Below, one piece after another: positions 1-7,621 of a DNA stretch of 20,069 nt. The DNA is from Bacteroidales bacterium UBA6366. GTDB taxonomy: Bacteria; Bacteroidota; Bacteroidia; Bacteroidales; UBA932. Below the pieces are notes generated by a model. That model saw only the letters and a list, made by a program, of their open reading frames with translations, was not told the origin of the DNA and made no database searches. Position 1 is the first letter of the stretch. Each line of letters begins with the position of its first letter. Location: the NCBI GenBank assembly GCA_002438845.1, contig DJRG01000031.1, positions 1-20,069 on the forward strand, in the 5' to 3' direction. A program made the position numbers and the translations under genes.

Positions 1-25
1 TATAAATATTGTTGGTTTAAACTTT

Positions 26-127
26 GGTCGCTTCGACAGGCTCAGCGACCACATTGGCTGGCACTTTGGTCGCTTGGACAAGTCCTGCGATTACTGAGTG
101 TCGGTCGCTGAGCTTGTCGAAGCGACT
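26..127. repeat. REP-like palindromic repeat, inverted pair
   Basis: Two 25-nt copies of a repeat that recurs across the window (core GGTCGCTGAGCnTGTCGA followed by AGCGACC). The copy at 26-50 is in reverse orientation and the copy at 103-127 in forward orientation. A degenerate third copy lies at about 68-90. The outer 7 bases of each copy are complementary, so each can form a small hairpin. The pair lies downstream of the minus-strand operon that ends at 143. There is no U-tract, so I do not call it a terminator. Confidence 0.8.
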
Positions 128-142
128 GATAAATGAACCAAA

Positions 143-361
143 TCAAGCGTTGGCCGGGTCATTACCGTTATCAATCTCCTCCCGTTCGCGTCTGCGTTTC
201 TGGTTGACGCATGTGGCGATCCCGCGATACAGGAAATAAACCCCGATCAGAAGGATACAGGCGGTTTTCCATGAAAAGGGAACTCCATTGATCAAAAGAG
301 CGGAGCCAAACCCGATGATGAACACGGCGAACACAAAATACAGAATGTAAACGTATTTCAT
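143..361 (-). CDS. small two-helix membrane protein, unknown function
   Basis: A 72-residue protein with two hydrophobic stretches, about residues 3-22 and 30-45, separated by a short polar turn. It ends in a highly charged tail starting around the RRRRERE stretch, so it is probably an inner-membrane protein with a cytoplasmic C-terminus. I start it at the ATG at 361; two codons upstream there is only a TTG. It begins 12 nt after the stop of the purine nucleoside phosphorylase gene on the same strand, so it is probably co-transcribed with the purine salvage genes. I recognise no family. The compact spacing and clean membrane topology suggest a real gene, but there is no direct functional clue. 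Confidence 0.6.
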   Translation of the reverse strand: MKYVYILYFVFAVFIIGFGSALLINGVPFSWKTACILLIGVYFLYRGIATCVNQKRRREREEIDNGNDPANA

Positions 362-373
362 TGTCAATTAATA

Positions 374-1201
374 TTACAGCGATTCTATCATCCTTGTGAA
401 CAGCGTGCACATCCTGTCCGCGGCGGCGTCTGCGGCCTTCACGACATCGTCCCCGTCATTCACATAGTCCGGAGCATAGTCGTCGTGCGCCTCGTTGGTG
501 ATCACCGAAACACCGAACACAGGAATATTCGAGTGTCTGGCGACGATGACCTCCGGAATAGTTGACATCCCGGTGGCGTCACCGCCGATTGTGCGGATGT
601 ACTTGTACTCGGCCGGTGTCTCGTAAGTAGGTCCTGTCCCGCCGAAATAGACGCCCTTGTGGAGTTTTATACCCATCTCTCCGGCGATTTCTTCGGCCTT
701 CGCGATCAACCCAAGGTCGTAGGGCCTTGTCATGTCTGGGAACCGTGGTCCGAAATCGTCCAGATTCGGACCGATCAGAGGATTAGGCAACTGGTTGATG
801 TGGTCCGTGATGATCATAAGGTCGCCGACCTTGAAGTTGTAGTTGACTCCCCCCGCGGCATTAGACACGAACAGGTACTTGATTCCGATGACTTTCATCA
901 CACGGATAGGAAGGGTGACCAGATCCATCGTGTAGCCCTCATAGTAGTGGATTCGACCCTGCATCGCGATGACGGTCTTGCCGCCAAGCTTGCCGACGAT
1001 GAAATTGCCTTTGTGGCCTATCGCCGTGGAGACCGGAAATCCCGGGATTGTCTTGTAAGGTATTGTCAGCGGATCGCTTATGCTGTCCGCAAGTTTTCCA
1101 AGGCCGCTGCCCAGCACGATGCCGACCTCGGGCTTGATGTCGCCAAGCTGCTGTTTGAGATATTCAGCGGCTCCGTAGATTCTTTCTGCTCTTGGATCCA
1201 T
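374..1201 (-). CDS. punA: purine nucleoside phosphorylase (inosine/guanosine type)
   Basis: Cleaves inosine, guanosine and deoxy forms with phosphate to the free base and (deoxy)ribose 1-phosphate; cytoplasmic purine salvage. Family marks of the trimeric PNP class: the phosphate-binding GSGLG near the N-terminus, the QGRIHYYEGY segment, SNAAGG, GPTYETPAE, the GMSTIPEVIVARH segment and the base-binding SVITNEAHD near the C-terminus. Length 275 residues fits the family. An upstream ATG at 1234 would add 11 residues; I prefer 1201 because its upstream region is A/T-rich as is usual in Bacteroidota, and the added residues are not family-like. It follows the MTA/SAH deaminase gene by 55 nt on the same strand. 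The deaminase makes inosine-type nucleosides that are plausible substrates for the phosphorylase. Confidence 0.93.
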   Translation of the reverse strand: MDPRAERIYGAAEYLKQQLGDIKPEVGIVLGSGLGKLADSISDPLTIPYKTIPGFPVSTAIGHKGNFIVGKLGGKTVIAMQGRIHYYEGYTMDLVTLPIRVMKVIGIKYLFVSNAAGGVNYNFKVGDLMIITDHINQLPNPLIGPNLDDFGPRFPDMTRPYDLGLIAKAEEIAGEMGIKLHKGVYFGGTGPTYETPAEYKYIRTIGGDATGMSTIPEVIVARHSNIPVFGVSVITNEAHDDYAPDYVNDGDDVVKAADAAADRMCTLFTRMIESL

Positions 1202-1256
1202 ATTGATATATTCATTAATTACCGTTTCGCGCATTGGCGTCAGGTCATTGTTTGTA

Positions 1257-2522
1257 TTAGATTTCGTTCAGGACGGTGCGTGCCCCCTTGAGGATCATTT
1301 TCTCTCCGAACACATTGCGGTCGCGCATCACAAACTTTCCTCCGGCTATCAGCGAGGAGACACAGTCGCTGTGAGCCGAGTAGATGAAGTTCGCAAGGAA
1401 CGGGCCAGGGGAGAGGAAAAAGGTGTTGTCTGTGTCGACGATCTGGATGTCAGCCTCATATCCTTCCTCTATTTTCCCGGTCTTCAATCCCAGTGCTTTA
1501 GCCCCGTTGACTGTGGCCATGTCCAGGAGTGTCTGCAAAGGTAGGGCTGAAGGATCCTTCCTCCATGCTTTCTGGAACAGGGCTGTGGTCTTCATCGCCT
1601 CCAGCATGTCCAGATTGTTGGAGGACGCGCATCCGTCGGTGCCAAGGCAGACATTCGCCCCGGCGTCAGTGAGTTCCTTCCACTTGAATTTGTAGCCAGA
1701 GGCCAGTTTTGTGTTGGAGTTTATGTTGTGCACGCAGTTCACGTGGTATTTTCCCAGCAACTCAATGTCGTGGTCTGAAAGCCAAAGCGTGTGGGCGGCG
1801 ATGACATCCGGTCCCAAAACTCCTAGAGCCTCAAGGTACTCGACAGGGGAGAGTCCTCCGTGGGCGTCCTTGCAGTCCAGATCCTCGCGCTCCGATTCTG
1901 CCAGATGGATGTGGATCTTCAAATCATGCTTGCGGGCGTATTCAGTGGCCCAAAGTATCAGTCCCTCGCTGACCGAATAGATGGAATGGATGCCGATTGT
2001 GAAGATTGACCGAGAGTTCCATCCCGGCACGGTCTCGTGCATCTCGATGCACTGCTCCTTTTCCCTCTCGGCCTCCTCCGGATCGTTATGGTTAAGGAAC
2101 AGGTAGGAGACCGCGGCCCTTAAATCCATTTCCGATGCCGCTATCCTTGCTGTAGGTGAGAACCAGTAATGGTCGTTGAATGTGGTGGTTCCCGTCTTAA
2201 TCATCTCGAGCGCGGCAGCCTTGGTGCCCCAGTAGATGAACGGAGCGTCCAGTTTGGATTCGATCGCCCAGATGTGTCCGAGCCAGTCCTGAAGCAACAT
2301 GTCTTCGCCGACACCTCTCATCAGGGACATGGCGGCGTGAGTGTGCATGTTGATGAATCCTGGGACAGCGACCTTTCCAGTGCAATCCACGGCTTCGACT
2401 CCCGAGGCAGCCTCCCGGTACACTTCCGAATGCGGGGCGATTTTCTCTATGAGTCCGTCGGCGATGGTGATGTCCACCTGACGCCCCTGTGAAGTGATAT
2501 TTCTAAGTAGAATCTTGTCCAT
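1257..2522 (-). CDS. mtaD: amidohydrolase, 5'-methylthioadenosine/S-adenosylhomocysteine deaminase type
   Basis: A 421-residue metal-dependent amidohydrolase of the MtaD/TrzN-like group, predicted to deaminate MTA, S-adenosylhomocysteine and perhaps adenosine. Metal site residues are visible: H60 and H62 (NMHTH), H206 in HIHLAESE with the catalytic E209, H244 (AAHTLWL) and D296 (GTDG). The GTDGCASSNNLDML segment is typical of this group, and the N- and C-terminal small beta domain (EADIQIVD) is complete. First gene of a probable operon with the phosphorylase and the small membrane protein. Exact substrate cannot be told from sequence; related enzymes act on guanine or halogenated triazines, but the HIHLAESE and GCASSNN combination and the PNP neighbour favour adenosine-type nucleosides. 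Confidence 0.88.
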   Translation of the reverse strand: MDKILLRNITSQGRQVDITIADGLIEKIAPHSEVYREAASGVEAVDCTGKVAVPGFINMHTHAAMSLMRGVGEDMLLQDWLGHIWAIESKLDAPFIYWGTKAAALEMIKTGTTTFNDHYWFSPTARIAASEMDLRAAVSYLFLNHNDPEEAEREKEQCIEMHETVPGWNSRSIFTIGIHSIYSVSEGLILWATEYARKHDLKIHIHLAESEREDLDCKDAHGGLSPVEYLEALGVLGPDVIAAHTLWLSDHDIELLGKYHVNCVHNINSNTKLASGYKFKWKELTDAGANVCLGTDGCASSNNLDMLEAMKTTALFQKAWRKDPSALPLQTLLDMATVNGAKALGLKTGKIEEGYEADIQIVDTDNTFFLSPGPFLANFIYSAHSDCVSSLIAGGKFVMRDRNVFGEKMILKGARTVLNEI

Positions 2523-2577
2523 AATTGAATATGTCTAAGAAACCTTCAAATACAATTAAAAATTTGTCTAAATTTTT

Positions 2578-2585
2578 CAAATATA
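2578..2585 (-). promoter_or_regulatory. candidate -7 box for the mtaD-punA operon
   Basis: On the minus strand this reads TATATTTG, matching the Bacteroidetes TAnnTTTG element, about 55 nt before the mtaD ATG in a very A/T-rich gap. I see no good -33 TTTG at the expected 19-20 nt upstream, so this is tentative. Confidence 0.35.
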
Positions 2586-2644
2586 CTAAAAATATGGTAA
2601 TATAAGCCACGACTGATTCAAAATTCTCTTTTTCATTTCCCCAT

Positions 2645-2680
2645 AAAAAAAGAACGGCCGGAATTTGTTTCCGACCGTCC
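2645..2680 (-). terminator. intrinsic terminator of the exported sugar-oxidation cassette
   Basis: On the minus strand a 12-bp stem (arms 2669-2680 and 2652-2663, with a G-T wobble) closes a 5-nt loop and is followed by a run of Ts (2645-2651). It lies about 20 nt after the stop of the TIM-barrel lipoprotein gene and separates this cassette from the mtaD operon. Confidence 0.88.
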
Positions 2681-2701
2681 GATCAAATGCTTACAGAAGT
2701 A

Positions 2702-3601
2702 TTACTCTGAATATGTCGCTTTCACGAAGTCTGAGTTGAGAAGGTAATCGGCGCACATCTTCATGCTTTCCTTCCAGTCTCCGTTGGTAAACGCTTCAAG
2801 CTCAACCACAAAATCTTTCATGCCCGCAATGCCGGCATTCTTGAATATGGCATCGAAACCAACCATGCCGCTCTCGCCGAGCTCACGGTGATCCTTGATG
2901 TGGAGAAGAGTGAAACGTCCAGGGTACTTCTTGAAGAGCTCGACAGGATAGGCCTTACCCATAACCGTCCAATAGACATCCATCTCAAAGAACACATTCT
3001 CGGGATTGGTGTTCTCGAGCATATATTCATAGATGACAGTGTCTTCGATCTTCTTGAATTCGTGGGAGTGGTTGTGGTAGCCAAACAGCATGCCGTTCTC
3101 CTTGCACTTCGCTCCGATGGCGTTGAAGTAGTCGCAATAGGTCTTGAGACCGGCGAGTGTCTCCGGAACTTTGAAGCTTGGGCAGACGATGTATTTGCAT
3201 CCCGCCGCCTTGTGTGCGGCGATCGCCTGATCCCACCACTTCATTGATTCGGTGAAGTCGCCTGACGCAAGCTCCTCATCGCTAAGGTTGTGACCTATGT
3301 GAGTGGAAAGGGATTTCAATCCGGCGGCCTCAAGATCGGCCTTGTACTGCTCAGGATTGACTCCGTAGAGTTTCCCGTCAGAGTAGCACGCGGCCTCAAC
3401 TGAGGTATAACCCATTTCAGCAAGTGCCTTGAAAGCCTCCACGTGGTTCTGGGCGTAAAGTTCAGGATTGCCGATCACGTTCCTGATGCTATAGAGCTGG
3501 ACGCTGATCTCTTTCCTGACAGGCTCGGCCTTCTTCTGGGCACACGATGCGGCGCCAAGAAGAAGAGCCGAGGCCATGAGTATAAGACTTGCCTTTCTCA
3601 T
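2702..3601 (-). CDS. exported sugar isomerase/epimerase-like TIM-barrel lipoprotein
   Basis: A 299-residue member of the xylose isomerase-like / AP endonuclease 2 TIM-barrel superfamily. Residues 1-20 form a lipoprotein signal ending in LLGAASC, so the mature protein is probably anchored in the cell envelope through C20. Barrel marks with likely metal or catalytic residues: SVEA (E69), THIGHN (H101, H104), GYHNHSHEF (H176, H178), FEMDVYW (E206, D208), LLHIKDH (H234, D237) and FVVELEA near the C-terminus. An upstream in-frame ATG would put the signal peptide inside the protein; the ATG at 3601 overlaps the preceding stop codon by one base (TAATG), indicating translational coupling with the DUF1080 gene. 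Members of this superfamily isomerise or epimerise sugars, and some cleave 3-keto-glycosides. The actual reaction here is not known. Confidence 0.85.
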   Translation of the reverse strand: MRKASLILMASALLLGAASCAQKKAEPVRKEISVQLYSIRNVIGNPELYAQNHVEAFKALAEMGYTSVEAACYSDGKLYGVNPEQYKADLEAAGLKSLSTHIGHNLSDEELASGDFTESMKWWDQAIAAHKAAGCKYIVCPSFKVPETLAGLKTYCDYFNAIGAKCKENGMLFGYHNHSHEFKKIEDTVIYEYMLENTNPENVFFEMDVYWTVMGKAYPVELFKKYPGRFTLLHIKDHRELGESGMVGFDAIFKNAGIAGMKDFVVELEAFTNGDWKESMKMCADYLLNSDFVKATYSE

Positions 3602-4503
3602 TAGTCGAGAACTTTGACGCGGATGTTGCGGTACCAAACATCGTCACCGTGGTCCTGAAGACCGATGTAACCTTCGTGTTTGTCACCGCCGCAGTTGTTC
3701 AGAAGCTCGAATGCGAGAGGCCACTTCTCCTGAGAGAACTTGGAAGCCTGAAGCATGTCTGTCCACTGTGGGGTCCACAGATGGTACTCAACCACATTCG
3801 CTCCGTTCTGGCCGTGTACGACTGTTCCTTTGTAAACCATGATCTTAGCCGTGTTCCACTCGCCGTAAGGGTTCTGGTTCTGTGGCTTGGCAGGAATCAT
3901 GTCGTAGAGGGAGGCGGACTGGCGGTTGCCGTCGATTCCCAACATCGCGTCAGGATGGTTGGCGTTGTCAAGGACCTGATACTCAGGAGATGAGATGTAG
4001 ATAGGAGACCACTTTGTGGTGCCGTCCGCATTGTATTCCTTGATTTCCTGTGCAAGGTAGAGGATTCCGGAGTTGCCGCCCTTGGAGATCTTCCATTCAA
4101 GCTCAAGCACGAAGTTCTGGAACTTGTGGGCGAAAATGAGGTCCCCGCCTTCCAGCGTCTGTCCCTCGCCTGTGCCTGTGCCTGTGAACTTGATGCAGCC
4201 GTCTTCCACTGTCCAGCGTGAAGGCACATTGTCTTTGCCGTAACCACGCCATCCGTTGAGAGTCTCGCCGTCAAAAATCACATAGTAGCCATCCTTGTCC
4301 TGAGGTACGGAAGCGAGGTCGACCTGAGGCTTCTCCACGCTGACATAGGCAGGAGCCCCCTCTTTTTCAACTTTGGTCTCTACCGTCTCGGTTCCGGTCC
4401 ACTGGAGTTCGGCGGGAGCCGCGGCTTTCTTCTTGCCGTTGCCGCAGGAAACCGCGGTCATCATCATCGCGACAGCTGCTGCCGCATAAACAATCTTCTT
4501 CAT
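3601..4503 (-). CDS. DUF1080 (3-keto-disaccharide hydrolase family) lipoprotein
   Basis: A 300-residue lipoprotein: signal peptide of about 19 residues ending TAVSC with C20 as the lipid-bearing cysteine, a linker rich in Ala, Lys and Glu, then a DUF1080/PF06439 concanavalin-like beta-sandwich from about residue 70 to the end. Family marks: FDGETLNGW, the GNSGI segment, EYQVLDN, and the C-terminal GYIGLQDHG followed by VWYRNIRVKVLD. Characterised relatives hydrolyse 3-keto-glycosides, and Pfam now names the family accordingly. It lies 24 nt after the Gfo/Idh/MocA oxidoreductase gene and overlaps the TIM-barrel gene by one base, so the three are one operon. I infer that it cleaves a sugar first oxidised by its neighbour; the substrate is unknown. 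Confidence 0.9.
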   Translation of the reverse strand: MKKIVYAAAAVAMMMTAVSCGNGKKKAAAPAELQWTGTETVETKVEKEGAPAYVSVEKPQVDLASVPQDKDGYYVIFDGETLNGWRGYGKDNVPSRWTVEDGCIKFTGTGTGEGQTLEGGDLIFAHKFQNFVLELEWKISKGGNSGILYLAQEIKEYNADGTTKWSPIYISSPEYQVLDNANHPDAMLGIDGNRQSASLYDMIPAKPQNQNPYGEWNTAKIMVYKGTVVHGQNGANVVEYHLWTPQWTDMLQASKFSQEKWPLAFELLNNCGGDKHEGYIGLQDHGDDVWYRNIRVKVLD

Positions 4504-4527
4504 GTCGTTTATTATTTTAAAAGTTTA

Positions 4528-6021
4528 TTATTCTGGCATTTCCGGAAGCTCGTAGCCGGCGCGGTACTGACGCTTTATGAGGCTGGCGGCGAACTGGCGG
4601 GCGTTCATCGGATCGGTGTACTTGTTCTTGAACGTAGGGTGACCGTCCTTGATTGAGAATCCGTCCTTTTCAAGAATCTTGATCGTGGCGTCGGCAGGGA
4701 TGTTGGTGAACTCCATCTTCTGGCCGTCCCACTCAAGGATCTGGTTGAGGGCCTGAAGCCTTACGGCAGCCACGCCGAGATCCACCATCTCGACGAACGG
4801 ACCAGCCTCGCTGAAGTCTGACGCGGCAGGGATTCTTGAATCAGGATCCTCCTTGCAGGCGCGGATCCAATCCTGCTGGTGGGAGAGGGTCACCTCGCGG
4901 AGAACGTGAGGCACCTCAGGCTTTCTTCCTGATACGAGGATAGGATCCTGTCCGTAGGTTCCGGCGATCATGATGTCCTTTGTTCCGTAGAAGATGCTGC
5001 ATCCTCCGCTGATGTTGAGGTTGAATCCGGCAGGAAGTCCTTCCGGTCTCTCCGGCTTGAATCCGCCGTCGTACCAGCGGATGTCAACCTCAGGCATGGC
5101 GAGTTTGGCCATGTTCTCCCTTGCAGGGAATGTGAGGTGGATCATCTCGGCGCTCGGGCAGCAGTCGGTGAGCACATTGGTCGAGCTGGCCTCTACTTTG
5201 GTAGGATAGCCAAGCTTCAGGCCTTTGAAAGGAACGTGCATGATGTGGCACGCCATGTCACCCATGGCACCGGTGCCGAAGTCCCACCAGCCGCGGAAGT
5301 TCCACGGAGTGTAGATGGAATTGTACTCGCGCATCGGGGCCGGCCCTATGAAGGCGTCCCAGTTGAGGGTGGAAGGAATAGGCTCGACCACGGTCGGCTT
5401 CTCAAGTCCCTGAGGCCAGATAGGACGGTCGGTGAAGCAGTCAACTCTCCTGACTTCTCCGATCTCTCCGTTCCAAAGCCATTCGATGGCCTTTCTGGTG
5501 CCGGCGCTGGAGGCTCCCTGGTTACCCATCTGGGTGGCCACCCGGTACTTGGCCGCAAGTTTGGTCAGAAGTCTTGCCTCGTATACGGTGAGGGTGAGAG
5601 GCTTCTCGACATAGACGTGCTTTCCCGCCGCCATGGCCTGCGCGGCGATGATGGCGTGGGTATGGTCGGCGGTGGCGATCATCACGGCGTCAGCCTGGTC
5701 GAGCATCTCGTCGAACATCACGCGGTAGTCGTTGTACTTCTTGGCCTGAGGATATTTCTTGAACACATGATCGGCGTACTTCCAGTCGACGTCGCAGAGT
5801 CCGATGATGTTCTCTGTCTCCATCTCGGCGAGGTCGGCGGCCCCACGTCCTCCGATACCGACTCCGAGGATGTTAAGCTTGTCGCTCGGAGCTGTCTTCT
5901 TTTTCTTCTCTTTCTTAGGGGTCTTCTCTCCCGCGATGATGATGTTCGGGGCTACAGCGAGTCCTGCGGCCACGGCGCTTCCTGTCTTCAGGAAAGAACG
6001 TCTTGACATTTCTTTGCTCAT
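4528..6021 (-). CDS. Tat-exported Gfo/Idh/MocA family oxidoreductase
   Basis: A 497-residue NAD(P)-dependent oxidoreductase. The N-terminus has a twin-arginine signal (SRRSFLK, R7-R8) followed by a hydrophobic stretch to about residue 30, then a lysine-rich linker, so it should be exported folded with its cofactor. The Rossmann fold starts at about residue 49 with GVGIGGRG, and the family signature EKP lies at 139-141 in HVYVEKPLTLT. The C-terminal substrate domain contains NWDAFIGPAP and FRGWWDFGTGAMGDMACH, typical of the long Bacteroidota/Planctomycetota subgroup often found beside DUF1080 genes. First gene of the cassette. Exported relatives (Zymomonas glucose-fructose oxidoreductase, GH109 glycosidases) keep a tightly bound nucleotide, and the same is likely here. 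A second ATG at 6009 is possible. Confidence 0.92.
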   Translation of the reverse strand: MSKEMSRRSFLKTGSAVAAGLAVAPNIIIAGEKTPKKEKKKKTAPSDKLNILGVGIGGRGAADLAEMETENIIGLCDVDWKYADHVFKKYPQAKKYNDYRVMFDEMLDQADAVMIATADHTHAIIAAQAMAAGKHVYVEKPLTLTVYEARLLTKLAAKYRVATQMGNQGASSAGTRKAIEWLWNGEIGEVRRVDCFTDRPIWPQGLEKPTVVEPIPSTLNWDAFIGPAPMREYNSIYTPWNFRGWWDFGTGAMGDMACHIMHVPFKGLKLGYPTKVEASSTNVLTDCCPSAEMIHLTFPARENMAKLAMPEVDIRWYDGGFKPERPEGLPAGFNLNISGGCSIFYGTKDIMIAGTYGQDPILVSGRKPEVPHVLREVTLSHQQDWIRACKEDPDSRIPAASDFSEAGPFVEMVDLGVAAVRLQALNQILEWDGQKMEFTNIPADATIKILEKDGFSIKDGHPTFKNKYTDPMNARQFAASLIKRQYRAGYELPEMPE

Positions 6022-6045
6022 TTTAGTGTTGTGTTTTTTATGAGT

Positions 6046-6053
6046 TAAACTAT
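6046..6053 (-). promoter_or_regulatory. weak candidate promoter for the oxidoreductase cassette
   Basis: On the minus strand TAGTTTAA only partly matches TAnnTTTG, but a TTTTG lies about 18 nt upstream at the right distance for a -33 element, and the box is 25 nt before the start codon. Tentative. Confidence 0.3.
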
Positions 6054-6111
6054 TAAGTCCGTGTTTTATTCAAAACAACCCTCTAATATAGGCATTAATG
6101 TGAAAATAAAC

Positions 6112-6141
6112 AAAAAAATCCTCCCCGCTTCCGGAGAGGAT
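6112..6141 (-). terminator. intrinsic terminator after the DUF3276 gene
   Basis: On the minus strand a 10-bp stem (arms 6132-6141 and 6118-6127, one G-T pair) with loop GAAG is followed by seven Ts (6112-6118). It lies 26 nt past the stop codon at 6168. Confidence 0.9.
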
Positions 6142-6167
6142 AGTGTTTTCCTGAATATGATGAAGCC

Positions 6168-6545
6168 CTACAGCTCCTCGAAGTTCACATCGCTGAACTG
6201 GCTGTCAGACGACCCGTCACTCTTGTTCGCACGAGGCTCGTAGGTGTGCTCCGGCACGTCTGGCAGAAGGTTCTCTTTCATGTAGGCCAATACCTCTGAA
6301 AGGCCTTCCTGAAACTTTTCGAAATCTTCCTTGTAGAGGAATATCTTGTGCTTGTCGAAAGAGAAACTGCCGTCCTGCTCCTGTCTGCGTTTGCTTTCAG
6401 TGATGGTAAGATAGTAGTCATTGTTTCCCTTTGTGCTCTTGACATCAAAGAAATAGGTTCTCTTTCCGGCCCTTACAGGCTTTGAGTAAACGTCCTCAGT
6501 GTTGCGGTCAGCGTAGTTCGGCCGCTCGTAATCATCTTTGTACAT
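6168..6545 (-). CDS. DUF3276 / PUR-alpha-like nucleic-acid-binding protein
   Basis: A 125-residue protein with one PUR-type domain, about residues 20-90: a beta-rich segment RTYFFDVKSTKGNNDYYLTI, then SKRR, then KIFLYKEDFEKFQEGLSEVLAYM as the closing helix. The acidic, Ser/Asp-rich C-terminal tail looks disordered. Bacterial members, such as the Borrelia PUR protein, bind single-stranded DNA or RNA and some act as post-transcriptional regulators; the family is widespread in Bacteroidota. It is transcribed alone, divergently from nusB across an 86-nt gap with candidate -7 boxes on both strands, and has its own terminator. The targets of this protein are unknown. Confidence 0.85.
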   Translation of the reverse strand: MYKDDYERPNYADRNTEDVYSKPVRAGKRTYFFDVKSTKGNNDYYLTITESKRRQEQDGSFSFDKHKIFLYKEDFEKFQEGLSEVLAYMKENLLPDVPEHTYEPRANKSDGSSDSQFSDVNFEEL

Positions 6546-6572
6546 CTTGCGCTGAATGTTTTGTTATCCGCA

Positions 6573-6580
6573 CAAATTTA
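6573..6580 (-). promoter_or_regulatory. candidate -7 box of the DUF3276 gene
   Basis: Reads TAAATTTG on the minus strand, an exact match to TAnnTTTG, 27 nt before the start codon at 6545. No clear -33 element. Confidence 0.5.
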
Positions 6581-6602
6581 AGAAAAATCTGAAATTGTGT
6601 GT

Positions 6603-6610
6603 TATCTTTG
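6603..6610 (+). promoter_or_regulatory. candidate -7 box of the nusB operon
   Basis: TATCTTTG matches TAnnTTTG exactly and lies 21 nt before the ATG at 6632, giving a leader of roughly 15 nt. It overlaps the in-frame GTG at 6599, which therefore would not be transcribed; this decides the nusB start. It lies back to back with the minus-strand box at 6573-6580. Confidence 0.55.
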
Positions 6611-6631
6611 CATAAAATTTTGATTGGAATT

Positions 6632-7591
6632 ATGCTCAACAGACGAATTCTGCGGATAAAGGCTTTCAAGGTGCTCTACAGCTACGCGGAGAATCCATCC
6701 ATGACACTCCCGGAGGCTGAGTCGCTTCTGGAGGCGTCCTGCGAGGCCACGAGATCGTTGTATCTCTTTATGCTTGACATTATTCCGTACCTCACGGCGG
6801 AGGCGCGGACCAGAATAGAAAACGCCCGGAACAAGTTCAACCCGACCGAGGAGGAGAGGAATCCGAACATGAAGTTCGCCTTCAACAGGCTGGCTCCGCT
6901 TCTGGAGCAGGATCCTGACTTTCAGAAGATCCTCTCCCGCCGCAAGCTTACATGGGAGCCCTACGACGCCTTGATCAGAAGCGTGTACGATTCGATCTGC
7001 TCGAAAGAGTATTATAAGGAATATATGGCCTCGGCTGAAAGCTCCGTCGAGGAGGATGCCAGACTGTTCACAAGGATATTCGAAGAAGAGTTTGTCGACA
7101 ACGAGGAATTGGATAAGATTCTTGAGGACCTGTCGATTCTTTGGTGTGACGATCTGGCATATTCATTGACAGTCTGCTGCGACACGGTCAAGGCTCTTGC
7201 GAAGGGGTACCGTTGGTCGCTTCCGCCTCTTTACCGCAGCGAGATGCTTCAGGGAAGCAAGGAGGTGGAAAGCGACAAGGCTTTCGTCTACAAATTGTTG
7301 AGAACCGCGTATTCCTGCTACGGAAAGTATGCCCCGATGGTCGCTGACAACACATCCAAATGGGAGAGTGACCGTCTGTTCACCACAGACATGGTACTCA
7401 TCGTGATGGGACTCTCCGAGGCGAAGGCGTTCCCCGCGATGCCGCTTCGGGTCACCATCAATGAGTATGTCGAGATCTCCAAGTTCTACAGCACTCCGAA
7501 GAGCCGTTCCTTCGTCAACGGCCTCCTTGACAGGCTCGTAAAAAAGCAGATTGAGGAGGGGGATATAGTCAAGACCGAAAAAATTGCTTAA
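6632..7591 (+). CDS. nusB: transcription antitermination factor NusB
   Basis: A 319-residue protein of the long Bacteroidota NusB type. The N-terminus MLNRRILRIKAFKVLYSYAE is the typical first helix, and the canonical NusB fold is in the C-terminal part: WESDRLFTTDMVLIVMGLSEA, then the conserved PMPLRVTINEYVEISKFY-like helix (here PAMPLRVTINEYVEISKFY) and SRSFVNGLLDRL. NusB with NusE (S10) binds boxA RNA in rRNA antitermination. The middle portion (about residues 60-200) is an added helical region seen in this phylum. A GTG 33 nt upstream is in frame but falls on the promoter box. First gene of a long plus-strand run; its TAA overlaps another TAnnTTTG motif before yajC. Confidence 0.93.
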   Translation: MLNRRILRIKAFKVLYSYAENPSMTLPEAESLLEASCEATRSLYLFMLDIIPYLTAEARTRIENARNKFNPTEEERNPNMKFAFNRLAPLLEQDPDFQKILSRRKLTWEPYDALIRSVYDSICSKEYYKEYMASAESSVEEDARLFTRIFEEEFVDNEELDKILEDLSILWCDDLAYSLTVCCDTVKALAKGYRWSLPPLYRSEMLQGSKEVESDKAFVYKLLRTAYSCYGKYAPMVADNTSKWESDRLFTTDMVLIVMGLSEAKAFPAMPLRVTINEYVEISKFYSTPKSRSFVNGLLDRLVKKQIEEGDIVKTEKIA

Positions 7592-7596
7592 ATTTG
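7589..7596 (+). promoter_or_regulatory. possible internal -7 box before yajC
   Basis: TAAATTTG, an exact TAnnTTTG match whose first three bases are the nusB stop codon; 25 nt before the yajC ATG. It may allow yajC and the genes after it to be transcribed apart from nusB. No -33 element seen, and such a short motif can arise by chance. Confidence 0.35.
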
Positions 7597-7621
7597 TGGA
7601 TATTACTTATTGTTTATAAAA

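Noticed and set aside
103..127. Terminator of the minus-strand purine salvage operon
   Set aside because: The repeat can form a hairpin but no T-run follows it on the minus strand.
24..239. Open frame of 71 codons on the plus strand
   Set aside because: It is built largely from the REP-like repeats, runs antisense into the small membrane protein gene and has no family-like sequence.
659..1291. 210-codon open frame antisense to punA
   Set aside because: Shadow of the well-supported phosphorylase gene; composition is not protein-like.
5137..6006. 289-codon open frame antisense to the Gfo/Idh/MocA gene
   Set aside because: Long only because of the codon use of the real gene on the other strand, which has a complete domain set.
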